DNA of 64,000 bases from positions 3,046,781 to 3,110,780 of the forward strand of contig NC_054559.1 of assembly GCF_017654505.1 (NCBI RefSeq), written 5' to 3'. Shown piece after piece: positions 51,801 to 60,867 of this stretch (positions are counted from its first letter, which is position 1; each line of letters starts with the position of its first letter). A program made the translations under genes and the position numbers. The notes under the pieces are model-generated. The model worked only from the letters and a program-made list of their open reading frames with translations. It did not search any database and was not told the DNA's origin. The stretch is from Polyodon spathula. Taxonomy: Eukaryota; Chordata; Actinopteri; Acipenseriformes; Polyodontidae.

Positions 51801-53969
51801 GTTATGCTTTTACTGTGCACAACTTTCATAAGGGATGTCCTGTATGGTAGCGTTTCATTTAAACATTTAAACAGATGGATCATAAATGAACTAGGGGAAT
51901 ACATTTCTCTGCATTTTCTCAGGAGCTTTCATCAGGAGAAAGAGAATCTCTGAACATCACAGTGTATCCAGATCGCGCTCCCTCCTGTAACAGCAATATC
52001 TCTGAACATCAGTGTATCCAGATCACACTCCCTCCTGTAACAGCAATATCTCTGAACATCACAGTGTATCCAGATCACGCTTCCTCCTGTAACAGCAATA
52101 TCTCTGAACATCACAGTGTATCCAGATCACACTCCCTCCTGTAACAGCAATATCTCTGAACATCACAGTGTATCCAGATCACGCTTCCTCCTGTAACAGC
52201 AATATTTCTGAACATCAGTGTATCCAGATCACACTCCCTCCTGCAATAGTAATGGTTTCTGTTCCCATAACATGCCACTCATTTCAATCAGTATACTTTC
52301 CTTATATTTGTCTTGTAATTTTTTTTCAGCAATGTACAAATATATTTTCCAAAGGCGGAGGAGAGGAGTTGGCTAAACAGACAGGAGTCCCCTTTCTAGG
52401 TGAGTTATCAAAGCTAGGGGGCCTCTTGACAAGGCAGCTGAGGGGCAGAGCTGTGCACTGAAGCAGTCACAACAGCACAGCACTCCCCATCACACCTCCC
52501 AAATTATGCAAGTGTAGTTTCTCCCATTCAGTAAGAAGGGGGGAAATTATCGATTTTGTAACTTTTGCTTGACACTTTAATTTAGTTGTACTCTAAAAAC
52601 AAAGCAAGGGTCACCAGCAGTGCTCTGAAAACCTGACTTCTGCTTCACTGAAGTAATATAATACTTGTACCCTTATAACAGAGTCCTGTAATAAAGCATG
52701 GTAAACCCCAGAGAGGTATGATAAATCATATTTAAAAACATGCAAATGGTAAATGCATACTATAATCATGGGAAACTGCAAAATGACTATGGTAAACTTT
52801 TATAATGGTAGTGTCACCATTTGAGGCTATTTATAGTGCTTATCGCACTGAGTTATCAGTTGGTTGAGAGAATTGGAATTAGTGATGATGGTATTGTTTT
52901 TGACCAACCAATTTTAACTTTTTAATTGTGATTGGTGGATGCAGAGTGTGTGTGTTTTAAAATCAAGAAAGATGATAGGACCTATTATGCTGTTATATTT
53001 CAAATTTGTTTTTCATAGAATATTTATTTTTCTGTCCTTCAGTGGACTATAGATAAATGCGGACAGAAGGCATTAAGGTGTCTGCATTAACCCTTTGCGG
53101 TCCTATGTCGGACCAGGTCCGACATTACAACTTTCACATTCCAGTTCGATGTTGTACCCTGTCCTACATCATCAAAAAGATGTAAAGCACATATTTCTGG
53201 TCATTTTTTCTTCATAAAAAGCAGAGAAAACCTTTCAATGGTCGAGTGAGACTGATAGGAGCCGAAAAAAAGGGGTGTCTTTGAGCAATACAGGTTGCCC
53301 CATGCACCACAGAGATAACATGGACACAAACAAAGGAGCTAGCTGCTTCTGCATTAAGCTCATATCACAAACATTTGCAGAGCTTTTTGAGATATTATAG
53401 TAATAAAGTAATGACTTGGATCGCATTATTGAGGGGTTTGGTGATAAAAAACGATAAATCGGGAGAGATTTATCAGTAAGCACGTCTATAAAGAGGCATG
53501 TGAAAAATACAGTGAACAAGGGGTGGGGCTTGGCTGGAGATGCAGTACTGATGTCCTTTTGCCATTCAGGGCTTTTTAAACCGGTTTTACTCGGGGGGGG
53601 GGGGGGGGGGGTATTTTAAACAGCGCATGTAAAATAAACGGCGTGTGTGAAAATAAATGGGACCAACGCGCCTGACAAGCGCTGAATAAATTTACTGCAA
53701 AGGGTTTAAAGCAGTGCATTGTATAGTGAAGGGCAAGGCAACGCATCGCTGTGTTCCCTGCGCTGATGTGTTCATGCTCATTGACTGGGTAATGAAGTAA
53801 CGGTCTTTATGGGGTTCTTCCGGCAGGGTGTGTGCCTTTGGACCCTCAGCTCAGTTCCAGTTTAGAAGAAGGTGGAGATTTCATCAAGGCTTTCCCGCTG
53901 AGTAATACCTTCAGTGCCATTAACGAGATTGTCCAGAAAGTAATGAGCGGCGCTGCTGTGAGACAATGA
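38997..53969 (+). CDS. nubp2: Cytosolic Fe-S cluster assembly factor NUBP2, seven coding exons
   Basis: Exons 38997-39012, 48379-48497, 49033-49231, 50625-50779, 51333-51443, 52330-52399 and 53827-53969 join in phase into 813 bases, a 270-residue protein, close to the vertebrate NUBP2 length of about 270. All introns are GT-AG. The deviant Walker A is GKGGVGKST (22-30), switch I lies in [12 protein letters not shown] (48-59), Walker B is LIVDTPPGT (129-137), and the cluster-binding CPHC is at 196-199. NUBP2 partners NUBP1 as the cytosolic scaffold that assembles 4Fe-4S clusters (family knowledge). Intron 1 is 9.4 kb and filled with transposons. Frame and key residues are intact, so the gene looks functional. 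Confidence 0.95.
39515..39680 (+). mobile_element. CR1-type LINE 3' end, older copy
   Basis: In NUBP2 intron 1. Matches the last roughly 150 bases of the LINE (cccaataatgttgttga, gatcaataagctactaacaa, gaatggcctcctct) with more substitutions than the other copies, and ends in a decayed octamer tail. It represents an earlier insertion. Confidence 0.85.
39776..39841. repeat. (AAT)n microsatellite
   Basis: About 20 AAT/ATA units with one interruption, in NUBP2 intron 1. Confidence 0.95.
40950..41885 (+). pseudogene. hAT transposase, N-terminal part (BED finger)
   Basis: [20 protein letters not shown] then C-x2-C and [10 protein letters not shown] (H-x4-H) form a BED zinc finger. After a frame slip near 41210, [40 protein letters not shown] and [20 protein letters not shown] follow. 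A second slip near 41648 leads to [18 protein letters not shown]. These are typical of hAT transposases of the ZBED/GTF2IRD2-like group. Interrupted at about 41885, resuming at 43168. In NUBP2 intron 1, same strand as the gene. Non-functional. Confidence 0.75.
41886..42688. mobile_element. Insertion in hAT: unknown repeat plus TTAA-MITE piece
   Basis: Non-hAT sequence. 42520-42688 (gctgcttcttcatccagtgc ... aatacagcgaacaaggggag) is homologous to 53325-53540 of the TTAA element in intron 6. The left part (41886-42300) I cannot assign. Confidence 0.5.
42689..43167 (-). pseudogene. CR1-type LINE fragment (ORF2 endonuclease/RT linker)
   Basis: Minus-strand match to about 480 bases of ORF2 (SDHNMV-equivalent region, [36 protein letters not shown]). 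It lacks the tail and both ends, so it is not a normal 3'-anchored LINE insertion and was probably carried in by another event. Confidence 0.8.
43168..43601 (+). pseudogene. hAT transposase, continued
   Basis: [40 protein letters not shown] and [19 protein letters not shown] continue the hAT protein broken off at 41885. The C-terminal dimerisation region is absent. Confidence 0.65.
43602..44032. other. No gene recognised
   Basis: Sequence between two transposase remnants; no motif beyond short GC-rich segments near 43840 and 44010. Confidence 0.45.
44033..44900 (-). pseudogene. Unclassified transposable-element protein, degenerate
   Basis: The minus strand shows [20 protein letters not shown] and [20 protein letters not shown], a broken middle ending [11 protein letters not shown], then [20 protein letters not shown], then [20 protein letters not shown] and [18 protein letters not shown] recognise the [15 protein letters not shown] pattern from uncharacterised multi-copy proteins in fish and arthropods, probably mobile-element derived; no family name is assigned. 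Several stops. Lies antisense in NUBP2 intron 1. Confidence 0.55.
44901..45769. other. Intron 1 sequence, nothing recognised
   Basis: No coding or repeat signature beyond short homopolymer tracts. Confidence 0.5.
46995..47197 (+). mobile_element. L2/CR1-like LINE 3' fragment, split by the solo LTR
   Basis: [20 protein letters not shown] coding remnant and ggatggaatgggttacctag, resembling the 3' part of another CR1/L2-type LINE (compare 50281-50432). It continues to the right of the solo LTR at 47715. Confidence 0.5.
47198..47709 (-). mobile_element. Solo LTR with 5-bp target duplication
   Basis: 512 bp, minus strand TGTGGCAGGG...CCTGTCACA, flanked by ACACC on both sides (47193-47197 and 47710-47714). 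Same LTR family as 19332-19690. The intact TSD shows a normal LTR integration followed by LTR-LTR recombination. Confidence 0.85.
48379..48497 (+). CDS. nubp2: NUBP2 exon 2 (P-loop)
   Basis: Acceptor TTCTCTCAG, donor AAG/GTGAGT. Encodes residues 6-45 including [20 protein letters not shown]. The last 30 bases and the donor are repeated 73 bases downstream. Confidence 0.95.
48468..48612 (+). repeat. 73-bp tandem duplication over exon 2 end and donor
   Basis: gccctggcattgaggca begins at 48468 and again at 48541. Each copy contains the exon end, a GTGAGT-type donor and ggtataatccactctcgctg. The second copy is diverged (gggatattg/gtgagtcg). Confidence 0.9.
49033..49231 (+). CDS. nubp2: NUBP2 exon 3
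   Basis: Acceptor GTTGTTGCAG. Encodes residues 46-111 ([20 protein letters not shown] ... VVWRGPKKT). The donor is GTAGGA, weaker than consensus, with SINE-like sequence starting within a few bases. Confidence 0.95.
49236..49460 (+). mobile_element. tRNA-derived SINE, 5'-truncated
   Basis: A B-box-like GGTTCAAAACC at 49250-49260 is followed by a body (tgtgtgaccctgagcaagtc, ccttcggatgagatgtaaaa) and the 3' tail agctgctttggatgaaagtg-tct-ataaatga, typical of fish SINE tails. The A box would fall inside exon 3, so the head is missing. Located at the start of NUBP2 intron 3. Confidence 0.7.
49461..50280. mobile_element. Possible non-autonomous hAT-like element and unassigned intron
   Basis: 49466-49925 begins tagtgctgggaaagtgaac and has mirrored gtaactagttacagtaactg / gttacaagttactg motifs near both ends, a pattern seen in fish hAT-type MITEs. 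Termini are not resolved. From 49926 to 50280 nothing is recognised. Confidence 0.35.
50281..50432 (+). mobile_element. L2/CR1-like LINE 3' end
   Basis: ggtatggaatgggctaccta, atcactgcgatccttaaag and a tail cctccctttgttggtaaatt-ttcttatg match the general layout of CR1/L2 3' ends (terminal coding block, GGCCTCC segment, TTATG tail). A different subfamily from the abundant one here. Confidence 0.6.
50625..50779 (+). CDS. nubp2: NUBP2 exon 4 (Walker B)
   Basis: Acceptor TACCGGCAG, donor CAG/GTAACA. Encodes residues 112-163 with [20 protein letters not shown] and AVLVTTPQ. Confidence 0.95.
50882..51240. other. NUBP2 intron 4 interior; poly(C) run
   Basis: Nothing coding. A C-rich homopolymer-like tract spans about 51207-51234, a likely place for assembly or sequencing error. 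Confidence 0.6.
51333..51443 (+). CDS. nubp2: NUBP2 exon 5 (CPHC cluster ligands)
   Basis: Acceptor TTTTTCTAG, donor TCT/GTGAGT. Encodes residues 164-200, [20 protein letters not shown] ... [11 protein letters not shown], including the two Cys that bind the bridging cluster. The exon end and donor are the first copy of a 47-bp tandem array. Confidence 0.95.
51408..51683 (+). repeat. 47-bp tandem array over exon 5 end and donor
   Basis: Nearly six copies of a 47-bp unit (gagaatatgagtggatttgc-ctgtccgcactgttctgtgagtttact). Copy 1 is the coding end of exon 5 plus its GT donor. Copies 2-5 each repeat the coding end and a GTGAGT donor; the last is degenerate. Confidence 0.95.
51955..52250 (+). repeat. 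About 51-54-bp minisatellite in NUBP2 intron 5
   Basis: Five to six copies of a unit with tctctgaacatcacagtgta and ccagatcacactccctcctg plus taacagcaata. Non-coding, close to exon 6. Confidence 0.9.
52330..52399 (+). CDS. nubp2: NUBP2 exon 6
   Basis: Acceptor TTTTTTTTCAG, donor CTAG/GTGAGT. Encodes residues 201-223, [20 protein letters not shown] then PFL. Confidence 0.95.
53087..53709. mobile_element. Non-autonomous TTAA element (piggyBac-type MITE)
   Basis: TTAA at both ends and inverted termini CCCTTTGCGGTC / CCCTTTGCAGTA (minus strand at right). Contains a G19-20 run near 53593-53612. No transposase. Located in NUBP2 intron 6; a homologous piece lies at 42520-42688. Confidence 0.75.
53827..53969 (+). 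CDS. nubp2: NUBP2 exon 7 and stop
   Basis: Acceptor CTTCCGGCAG. Encodes residues 224-270, [20 protein letters not shown] ... VMSGAAVRQ, ending in TGA 53967-53969. Confidence 0.95.
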
Positions 53970-54365
53970 GAAACCACCGGCCTGTGCTGAGCGTCAGGAG
54001 GGGCCGATTCCACAATTACATGGAAAGAAGTGACTTTCCACATCGACCTTAAAAGATCTCATGCTTTTAAAATGAAACGTTTGATGTAACATGCAATTTT
54101 GAAAGAAACACATGTTGAGACCAGGGTATATAATGGAGGTACAAAACTTATCATATAATTTTATTAGGTCCAATTACTTTACATATGTCACACTTTATAT
54201 GTAAAAAACCACTGATCCTTTTAATTTGCTATTAACATTATTTAGTTATTATAAGATTATTAGAATGTTTTGTCAATTTGCCTGTTTGTCAGACTTGCAT
54301 TTTGGGTTAATGTTGACATTTCTTTAACCGCAGGAAAAGCAAAAATCATGTTATTAAAAGTATAT

Positions 54366-54371
54366 AATAAA
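54366..54371 (+). terminator. nubp2: NUBP2 poly(A) signal
   Basis: AATAAA about 400 bases after the stop codon, the first canonical signal downstream. Confidence 0.6.
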
Positions 54372-54479
54372 CCAAAAATGCAGTGGTTCTTGAATTCTAT
54401 TCACCTATACTCCAAAAATATATAAAGAAGATAAACTGCAGCATCTGTTTGCTAATGTAGGACTGAATTCAGTTGTGTT

Positions 54480-54770
54480 GCAATGTGGAATGTGTGTTTA
54501 GTTGTGTTGATTCAGCCGTGTTGCAGTGTGGAATGTGTGTTTAGTTGTGTTGCAATGTGGAATGTGTGTTTAGTTGTGTTGATTCAGCCGTGTTGCAGTG
54601 TGGAATGTGTGTTTAGTTGTGTTGCAATGTGGAATGTGTGTTTAGTTGTGTTGATTCAGCCGTGTTGCAGTGTGGAATGTGTGTTTAGTTGTGTTGCAAT
54701 GTGGAATGTGTGTTTAGTTTTGTTGATTCAGCCGTGTTGCAGTGTGGAATGTGTGTTTAGTTATGTTAAG
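54480..54770. repeat. 72-bp minisatellite
   Basis: Four copies of a 72-bp unit made of two related halves (gttgcaatgtggaatgtgtg and ttgattcagccgtgttgcag). The 100-codon open frame here only reflects the 72-bp period. Confidence 0.9.
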
Positions 54771-54774
54771 GTGT

Positions 54775-55712
54775 CTCAATTTTGATTTCTGGAGCTGCTG
54801 TTAAATTTTAATGGCCTGCCATATGTAACAGCCTAAGTGAAGTGTTGTATGTTCGTAAGCGCTAGCACACCACATTGCCAAAGACAGTTGCGGCGTTGGA
54901 GCACAGAGGTTCAGCAAAGAAGGACAAGACAAGCAAATGAAATTTCAATTTGTTGCATTTTTATTTGCTCTGCAACGGTGACTACTAACAGTAGCATTTA
55001 TAAGCACTGAACTAAGCAGAGAATAAAGACGCAAACGGGAAAGGGTAAGAGACGGCAAGCGTAACACACTGGGGGTGAGAAATACACACGAGGATCGCAC
55101 AAAGAGGGTGTGGGGCTGACGAGACATGTACATTAAATTAAGTGCAACTGCACAACAATTAAAACACAAGTTAAACAATAATTTCAATTAAAAAGAGGAA
55201 ACTGTTCAATGTATGTCCCGGAGCGAATGCTGACAGTATAATACACACACACACATCCACGCACGCACACATGGACAGATTGAATTTATGAACTGTTAAC
55301 ATAACTTTCAAGAAGTATTTAATTGAAGAGCTTAGTTTGAGAATTTTTTTTTTATTCTCCAAAAAAATAAAAAAAGCACAGCAAGTACGGTGTTGGAGCT
55401 AGTTCAAAATATGTAATTATTAATAAACGATCAATGCATTTTTTTTTTTAAATGTGAAATTTAAGGTTAAAGAGAAACACTTTCCAATAAAATCACATTC
55501 AGATTGAACACAATTTACTGATATTCCCGCAAGTCTAGCACATCAGCAAAAATCAAGGACAGTAACAAAAGACACGGAATCCGTGACACCCGCAACCACC
55601 GTGACTAAATCCCAGCCCTATTCATAACACACTGAAATGAATAAATAAGGTTATAAACTGCTGACATCATTGTATTGGTATAAATCAACATCTCTATATA
55701 CAATTTATATAT
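54775..55712. other. No gene recognised
   Basis: AT-rich intergenic sequence with a short CA tract near 55240-55252 and T/A runs. Some LTR-like character near 54900-55190, but no ends found. Confidence 0.45.
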
Positions 55713-56135
55713 ACAGTGCTGTGCAAAAGTTTTAGGCAGGTGTGAAAAAATGCTGTAAAGTAAGAATGCTTTCAAAAATAGACATGTTACTAGATTATAT
55801 TTATCAATTAACTAAATGCAAAGTGAGTGAACAGAAGAAAAATCTAAATCAAATCCATATTTGTTGTGACCACCCTTTGCCTTCAAAACAGCATCAATTC
55901 TTCTAGGTACACTTGCACAAAGTCAGGGATTTTGTAGGCATATAGTCAGGTGTATGATTAAACAATCATACCAAACAGGTGCTAATGATCATCAATTCGA
56001 TATGTAGGTTGAAACACAATCATTAACTGAAACAGAAACAGCTGTGTAGGAGGAATAAAACTGGGTGAGGAAAAGCCAAACTCTGCTAACAAGGTGAGGT
56101 TGCTGAAGACAGTTTACTGTCAAAAGTCATACACC

Positions 56136-56978
56136 ATGGCAAGACTGAGCACAGCAACAAGACACAAGGGAGTTATACTGCATCAGCAAGGTCTCTCCCA
56201 GGCAGAAATTTCAAGGCAGACAGGGGTTTCCAGCTGTCCAAGCTCTTTTGAAGAAGCACAAAGAAAAGGGCAACGTTGAGGACTGTAGATGCAGTGGTCG
56301 GCCAAGGAAACTTACTGCAGCAGATGAAAGACACATCATGCTTACTTCCCTTCTCAATCGGAAGATGTCCAGCAATGCCATCAGTTCAGAATTGGCAGAA
56401 AACAGTGGGACCCTGGTACACTCATCTACTGTCCGGAGAAGTCTGGTCAGAAGTGGCCTTCATGGAAGAGTTGCGGCCAAAAAGCCATACCTCCGACATG
56501 GAAACAAGGCCAAGCGACTCAACAATGCACGAAAACACAGGAACTGGGGTGCAGAAAAATGGCAGCAGGTACTCTGGACTGATGAGTCAAAATTTGCAAT
56601 ATTTGGCTGTAGCAGAAGGCAGTTTGTTTGCCGAAGGGCTGGAGAGTGGCACACGAATGAGTGTCTGAAGGCAACAGTGAAGCATGGTGGAGGTTCCTTG
56701 CAAGTTTGGGGCTGCATTTCTGCAAATGGAGTTGGGGATTTGGTGAGAATGAATGGTCTCCTCAATGGTAAGAAGTACAGGCAGATACTTATCCATCATG
56801 CAATACCATCAGGGAGGCATCTGATTGGCCCCAAATTTATTCAATGACCCCAAACATACATTGAAAGTCATTAAGAACTATCTTCAGCGTAAAGAAGAAC
56901 GAGGAGTCCTGGAAGTGATGGTATGGCCCCCACAGAGCCCTGATCTCAACATCATCGAGTCTGTCTGGGATTACATGA
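56136..56978 (+). pseudogene. Tc1 transposase, frameshifted and interrupted
   Basis: MARLSTATRHKGVILHQQGL opens the DNA-binding domain. A slip near 56232 leads into the frame 56248-56847 with CSGRPRKLTAADERHI, LVRSGLHGRVAAKKPYLRHG and the first catalytic block WTDESKF. A 7-base loss near 56845 breaks the frame before the second Asp block (DPKHT-like). SPDLNIIESVWDYMK then carries the final catalytic Glu region, right before the LINE insertion. The last part (NPQKNCG... PTYLSSSFKNCVQVYLKD-like) follows at 61820-61912. Inactive. Confidence 0.85.
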
Positions 56979-57120
56979 AAACATAAGAAAGTTTACAAAC
57001 GAGAGGAGGCCATGTCGGGCCCATCTTGCTCGTTTGGTTGTTAGTAGCTTATTGATCCCAAAATCTCATCAAGCAGCTTCTTGAAGGATCCCAGGGTGTC
57101 AGCTTCAACAACATTACTGC

Positions 57121-59841
57121 CTATTTTCTGTTCTGAATGCCCCTTTTTCTAAAACTCCATTTGTGACCCCTGGTCCTTGTTTCTTTTTTCAGGCTGAAAA
57201 AGTCCCTTGGGTCGACACTGTCAATACCTTTTAGAATTTTGAATGCTTGAATTAGGTCGCCACGTAGTCTTCTTTGTTCAAGACTGAACAGATTCAATTC
57301 TTTTAGCCTGTCTGCATATGACATGCCTTTTAAGCCCGGAATAATTCTGGTCGCTCTTCTTTGCACTCTTTCTAGAGCAGCAATATCTTTTTTATAGCGA
57401 GGTGACCAGAACTGAACACAATATTCAAGATGAGGTCTTACAAGTGCATTGTACAGTTTTAACATTACTTCCCTTGATTTAAATTCAACACTTTTCACAA
57501 TGTATCCGAGCATCTTGTTAGCCTTTTTTATAGCTTCCCCACATTGCCTAGATGAAGACATTTCTGAGTCAACAAAAACTCCTAGGTCTTTTTCATAGAT
57601 TCCTTCTCCAATTTCAATATCTCCCATATGATATTTATAATGTACATTTTTATTTCCTGCGTGCAGTACCTTACACTTTTCTCTATTAAATGTCATTTGC
57701 CATGTGTCTGCCCAGTTCTGAATCTTGTCTAGATCATTTTGAATGACCTTTGCTGCTGCAACAGTGTTTGCCACTCCTCCTACTTTTGTGTCGTCTGCAA
57801 ATTTAACAAGTTTGCTTACTATACCAGAATCTAAATCATTAATGTAGATTAGGAATAGCAGAGGACCTAATACTGATCCCTGTGGTACACCGCTGGTTAC
57901 CACACTCCATTCTGAGGTTTTTCCTCTAATCAGTACTTTCTGTTTTCTACATGTTAACCACTCCCTAATCCATGTACATGTGTTTCCTTGAATCCCAACT
58001 GCGTTCAGTTTGAGAATTAATCTTTTGTGCGGGACTTTGTCAAAAGCTTTCTGGAAATCTAAATAAACCATATCATATGCTTTGCAATTATCCATTATCG
58101 ATGTTGCATCCTCAAAAAAATCAAGCAAGTTAGTTAGGCACGATCTCCCTTTCCTAAAACCATGTTGACTGTCTCCCAGTACTCTGTTACCATATAGGTA
58201 ATTTTCCATTTTGGCTCTTATTATAGTTTCCATAAGTTTGCATATAATAGAAGTCAGGCTTACTGGTCTGTAGTTACCTGGTTCAGTTTTGTTTCCCTTT
58301 TTGTGGATCGGTATTACGTTTGCAATTTTCCAGTCTGTCGGTACCACCCCTGTGTCAAGAGACTGCTGCATGATCTTGGTTAGCGGTTTGTAAATTACTT
58401 CTTTCATTTCTTTGAGTACTACTGGGAGGATCTCATCCGGCCCAGGGGATTTGTTTATTTTAAGAGCTCCTAGTCCCTTTAACACTTCTGCCTCAGTTAT
58501 GCTAAAGTTATTTAAAACTGGATAGGAACTGGATGACATGTGGGGCATGTTGTCAGTATCTTCCTTTGTAAAAACTTGTGAAAAGTAATCATTTAACATA
58601 TTTGCTATTTTTTTTTCTTCCTCTACGATTTTGCCATTTGTATCTCTTAAACATTTAATCTCCTCTTTGAATGTTCTCTTGCTGTTGTAATATTGGAAAA
58701 ACATTTTGGAATTGGTTTTAGCTCCCTTAGCAATGTTCATTTCTATTTCTCTCTTGGCCTTTCTAACTTCCTTTTTGACTTGCATTTGCAGTTCTGTGTA
58801 CTCTTTCTGTGTACTTTCTTTTTGGTCCTTTTTTAATGCTCTGTAAAGTGCCTTTTTTCGCTGAATATTTTTTTTAATTGATCTATTAAACCATTTTGGC
58901 AATTTAGTTTTACATTTAGATTTGTCTACTTTAGGGATATAATTGTTTTGCGCCTCTAGTACTACATTTTTGAAGAACAACCATCCTTCTTCTGTGGGTG
59001 TTTTCTCTATTTTACTCCAATCTACTTCTGTTAGTCTCTGTTTCATACCTTCATAGTTTGCTTTTCTAAAATTGTAAACCTTAGCTTTAGTCTTTACTTT
59101 TGAGGATTTAAAAAACACTTCAAATGAGACCATGTTGTGGTCTGAGTTTGCCAGTGGTTCTCTGACCTCTGTTTTAGTTATTCTATCTTCGTTATTTGAA
59201 AAGACTAAATCAAGGCATGCCTCCCCTCTAGTGGGTGCCTTCACAAATTGTGTTAGGAAGCAGTCATTTGTCATTTCCACCATTTCTATTTCATCCTTCG
59301 CGCTACCCACCGGGTTTTCCCATTTTATTTGGGGGAAGTTGAAATCCCCCATTAGTATGGCTTCTCCTTTGCTACACACATTTCTAATGTCATTGTATAA
59401 CAGATTATTGTGCTCACCGTCTGAATCTGGCGGTCTATAGCATGCTCCTATTATTATGCCTTTTGAATTTTTGTCTGTTATTCTGACCCATATTGATTCG
59501 GTTTTATTTTCTTTGTCCAGGTTTAACACCTGGGCTTCAAGACTGTTTCTTATGTATAGCGCTACCCCTCCTCCTCGTCTGTCCTGCCTGTCTTTCCTAT
59601 ACAGTGTATACCCACAAATATTATATTCGTCCCCATCACTCTCAGATAACCACGTTTCTGTAACACCTATCACATCATAGTTACCTGTTAGTGCAGTAGC
59701 TTCAAGTTCTAGAATTTTGTTTCTGATACTTCTAGCATTTAGATAAACACATTTAATGGTTGTCTTACCTGAGTTGTTGTTCTTGTTTTGATGCGGTCTC
59801 CCTTCTGTTTTTTTGTTGATTTCTCCCCCCTTCCTTTCTAG
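57121..59841 (-). pseudogene. LINE ORF2, 3' end broken
   Basis: Reading from the TTTAAAC site (59847-59841) in the -1 frame, the endonuclease and RT are open for about 900 codons with the same motifs as 15371-18217 (LNARSIRNK, SDHNMV, VPQGSVLGPLLF, FADDTK). The frame shifts at 57152 (one extra A in ctaaaactcc), and a deletion of about 45 bases near 57119 removes the final codons (…FFTQRIVRVWNQLP region). The catalytic core is intact but the C-terminus is not. Confidence 0.85.
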
Positions 59842-60785
59842 TTTAAATGCTTCCGAACCTGCTCGAGGATCTTTTCTCCAAGTAGACTAGTTCCCTTGTT
59901 ATTTAAATGCAGTCCATCCCGTCTATACAGATAGTCCTCGTTGTAGAAAGTGGTCCAATGATCAAGATAGGTGAAGCCTTCCCGTGTGCACCACGTCTTC
60001 AGCCATGCGTTTTGATTAATTATTTCCAGCTGTCCATATGGTCCTTTGCAAGGTGCGGGTAGTATACCAGAAAATACCACAGTTTTGGTTTTCTCTTTTA
60101 ATTTCCTTCCTAGCTCTCTGAATTTGTTTTGCAGGGATTTTGGTCTGTCTCTTCCAATGTTGTTTGTACCGATGTGGACGACTACTACCGGGTCGTCTCC
60201 TGTTCGTTCTAGGAGCCTGTCCACGTTCTCAGTGATGTGCTTGACCGAGGCTCCCGGAAGGCAGCACACTGTTGTAGTAAGGGGGTCCAAACTGCGAACT
60301 GAACTTGCTGTGTTTCTCAATATGGAGTCCCCAACAATCATGACCTCCCTTCTTTTTGCTGTCTGGTCACCACTGTCAATGGGGTCCTGGATGTTGTTCC
60401 TTTCATTCTCTTGTTGTTGGTTCTGCTCATCACAATTCTGAAGTGACTCAAATCTGTTGGTTGTTTTGATTTCTGGTGGTTGTGTTTGACGAAGTTTCTT
60501 TTTTTCCCTGCTTCTGCCTACCTGAACCCAGCTGTTCTGACCTTCTATCTCCCTGGTGGCTTTCAGTCTGTTAGGGGTGATGCAGACTTCCATGAATTGT
60601 GGGTGTGCCAGTTCCTCAAGATCTTGTTGCTGTCTCACTTCTTCCAGCTCCATTTCTAGCATGCTTACTAGTTTATGCAAATCCTGGATCGCGCGGCACT
60701 TTACGCACACTTGGTTTAGCTCCGCTGGGTTTTCTCGGATTTCCCACATCAAGCAGGTGTCACAGATTACTGGCTTGAAGACCAT
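59838..60785 (-). CDS. LINE ORF1, intact SGNH-esterase protein
   Basis: ATG at 60785-60783 in context caacATGG, 315 residues. Cys pairs CDTC (8-11) and CVKC (27-30) form a probable zinc finger. A coiled coil (about 35-60) precedes a Gln/Glu-rich linker and an SGNH hydrolase domain with VGDSILRN (Ser near 152), HIGTNNIGRD and DGLHLNNKG (near 290). Esterase-type ORF1 proteins are known in CR1 and L2 elements; proposed roles are RNA and membrane binding. It ends KHLN-stop with TTTAAAC overlapping the last codons. This is the only unbroken ORF1 in the window. Confidence 0.85.
   Translation of the reverse strand: MVFKPVICDTCLMWEIRENPAELNQVCVKCRAIQDLHKLVSMLEMELEEVRQQQDLEELAHPQFMEVCITPNRLKATREIEGQNSWVQVGRSREKKKLRQTQPPEIKTTNRFESLQNCDEQNQQQENERNNIQDPIDSGDQTAKRREVMIVGDSILRNTASSVRSLDPLTTTVCCLPGASVKHITENVDRLLERTGDDPVVVVHIGTNNIGRDRPKSLQNKFRELGRKLKEKTKTVVFSGILPAPCKGPYGQLEIINQNAWLKTWCTREGFTYLDHWTTFYNEDYLYRRDGLHLNNKGTSLLGEKILEQVRKHLN
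59841..59847 (-). other. Candidate -1 frameshift heptamer TTTAAAC
   Basis: Same arrangement as 15365-15371: T TTA AAC TAG in the ORF1 frame, with ORF2 open in the -1 frame. The distance from the ORF1 stop to the common ORF2 position is 167 bases in both copies. Confidence 0.55.
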
Positions 60786-60867
60786 GTTGAGGGTTTTTTT
60801 TTTTTTTTTTTTAAGTTTAGTTTCTTCTGCAGCCGTCAACCTGCTTTCAAACTGCTTCGAAACTTTC

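Noticed and set aside
54483..54785. 100-codon open frame in the 72-bp repeat
   Set aside because: Open only because the satellite period is a multiple of three; no start context or homologue evident.
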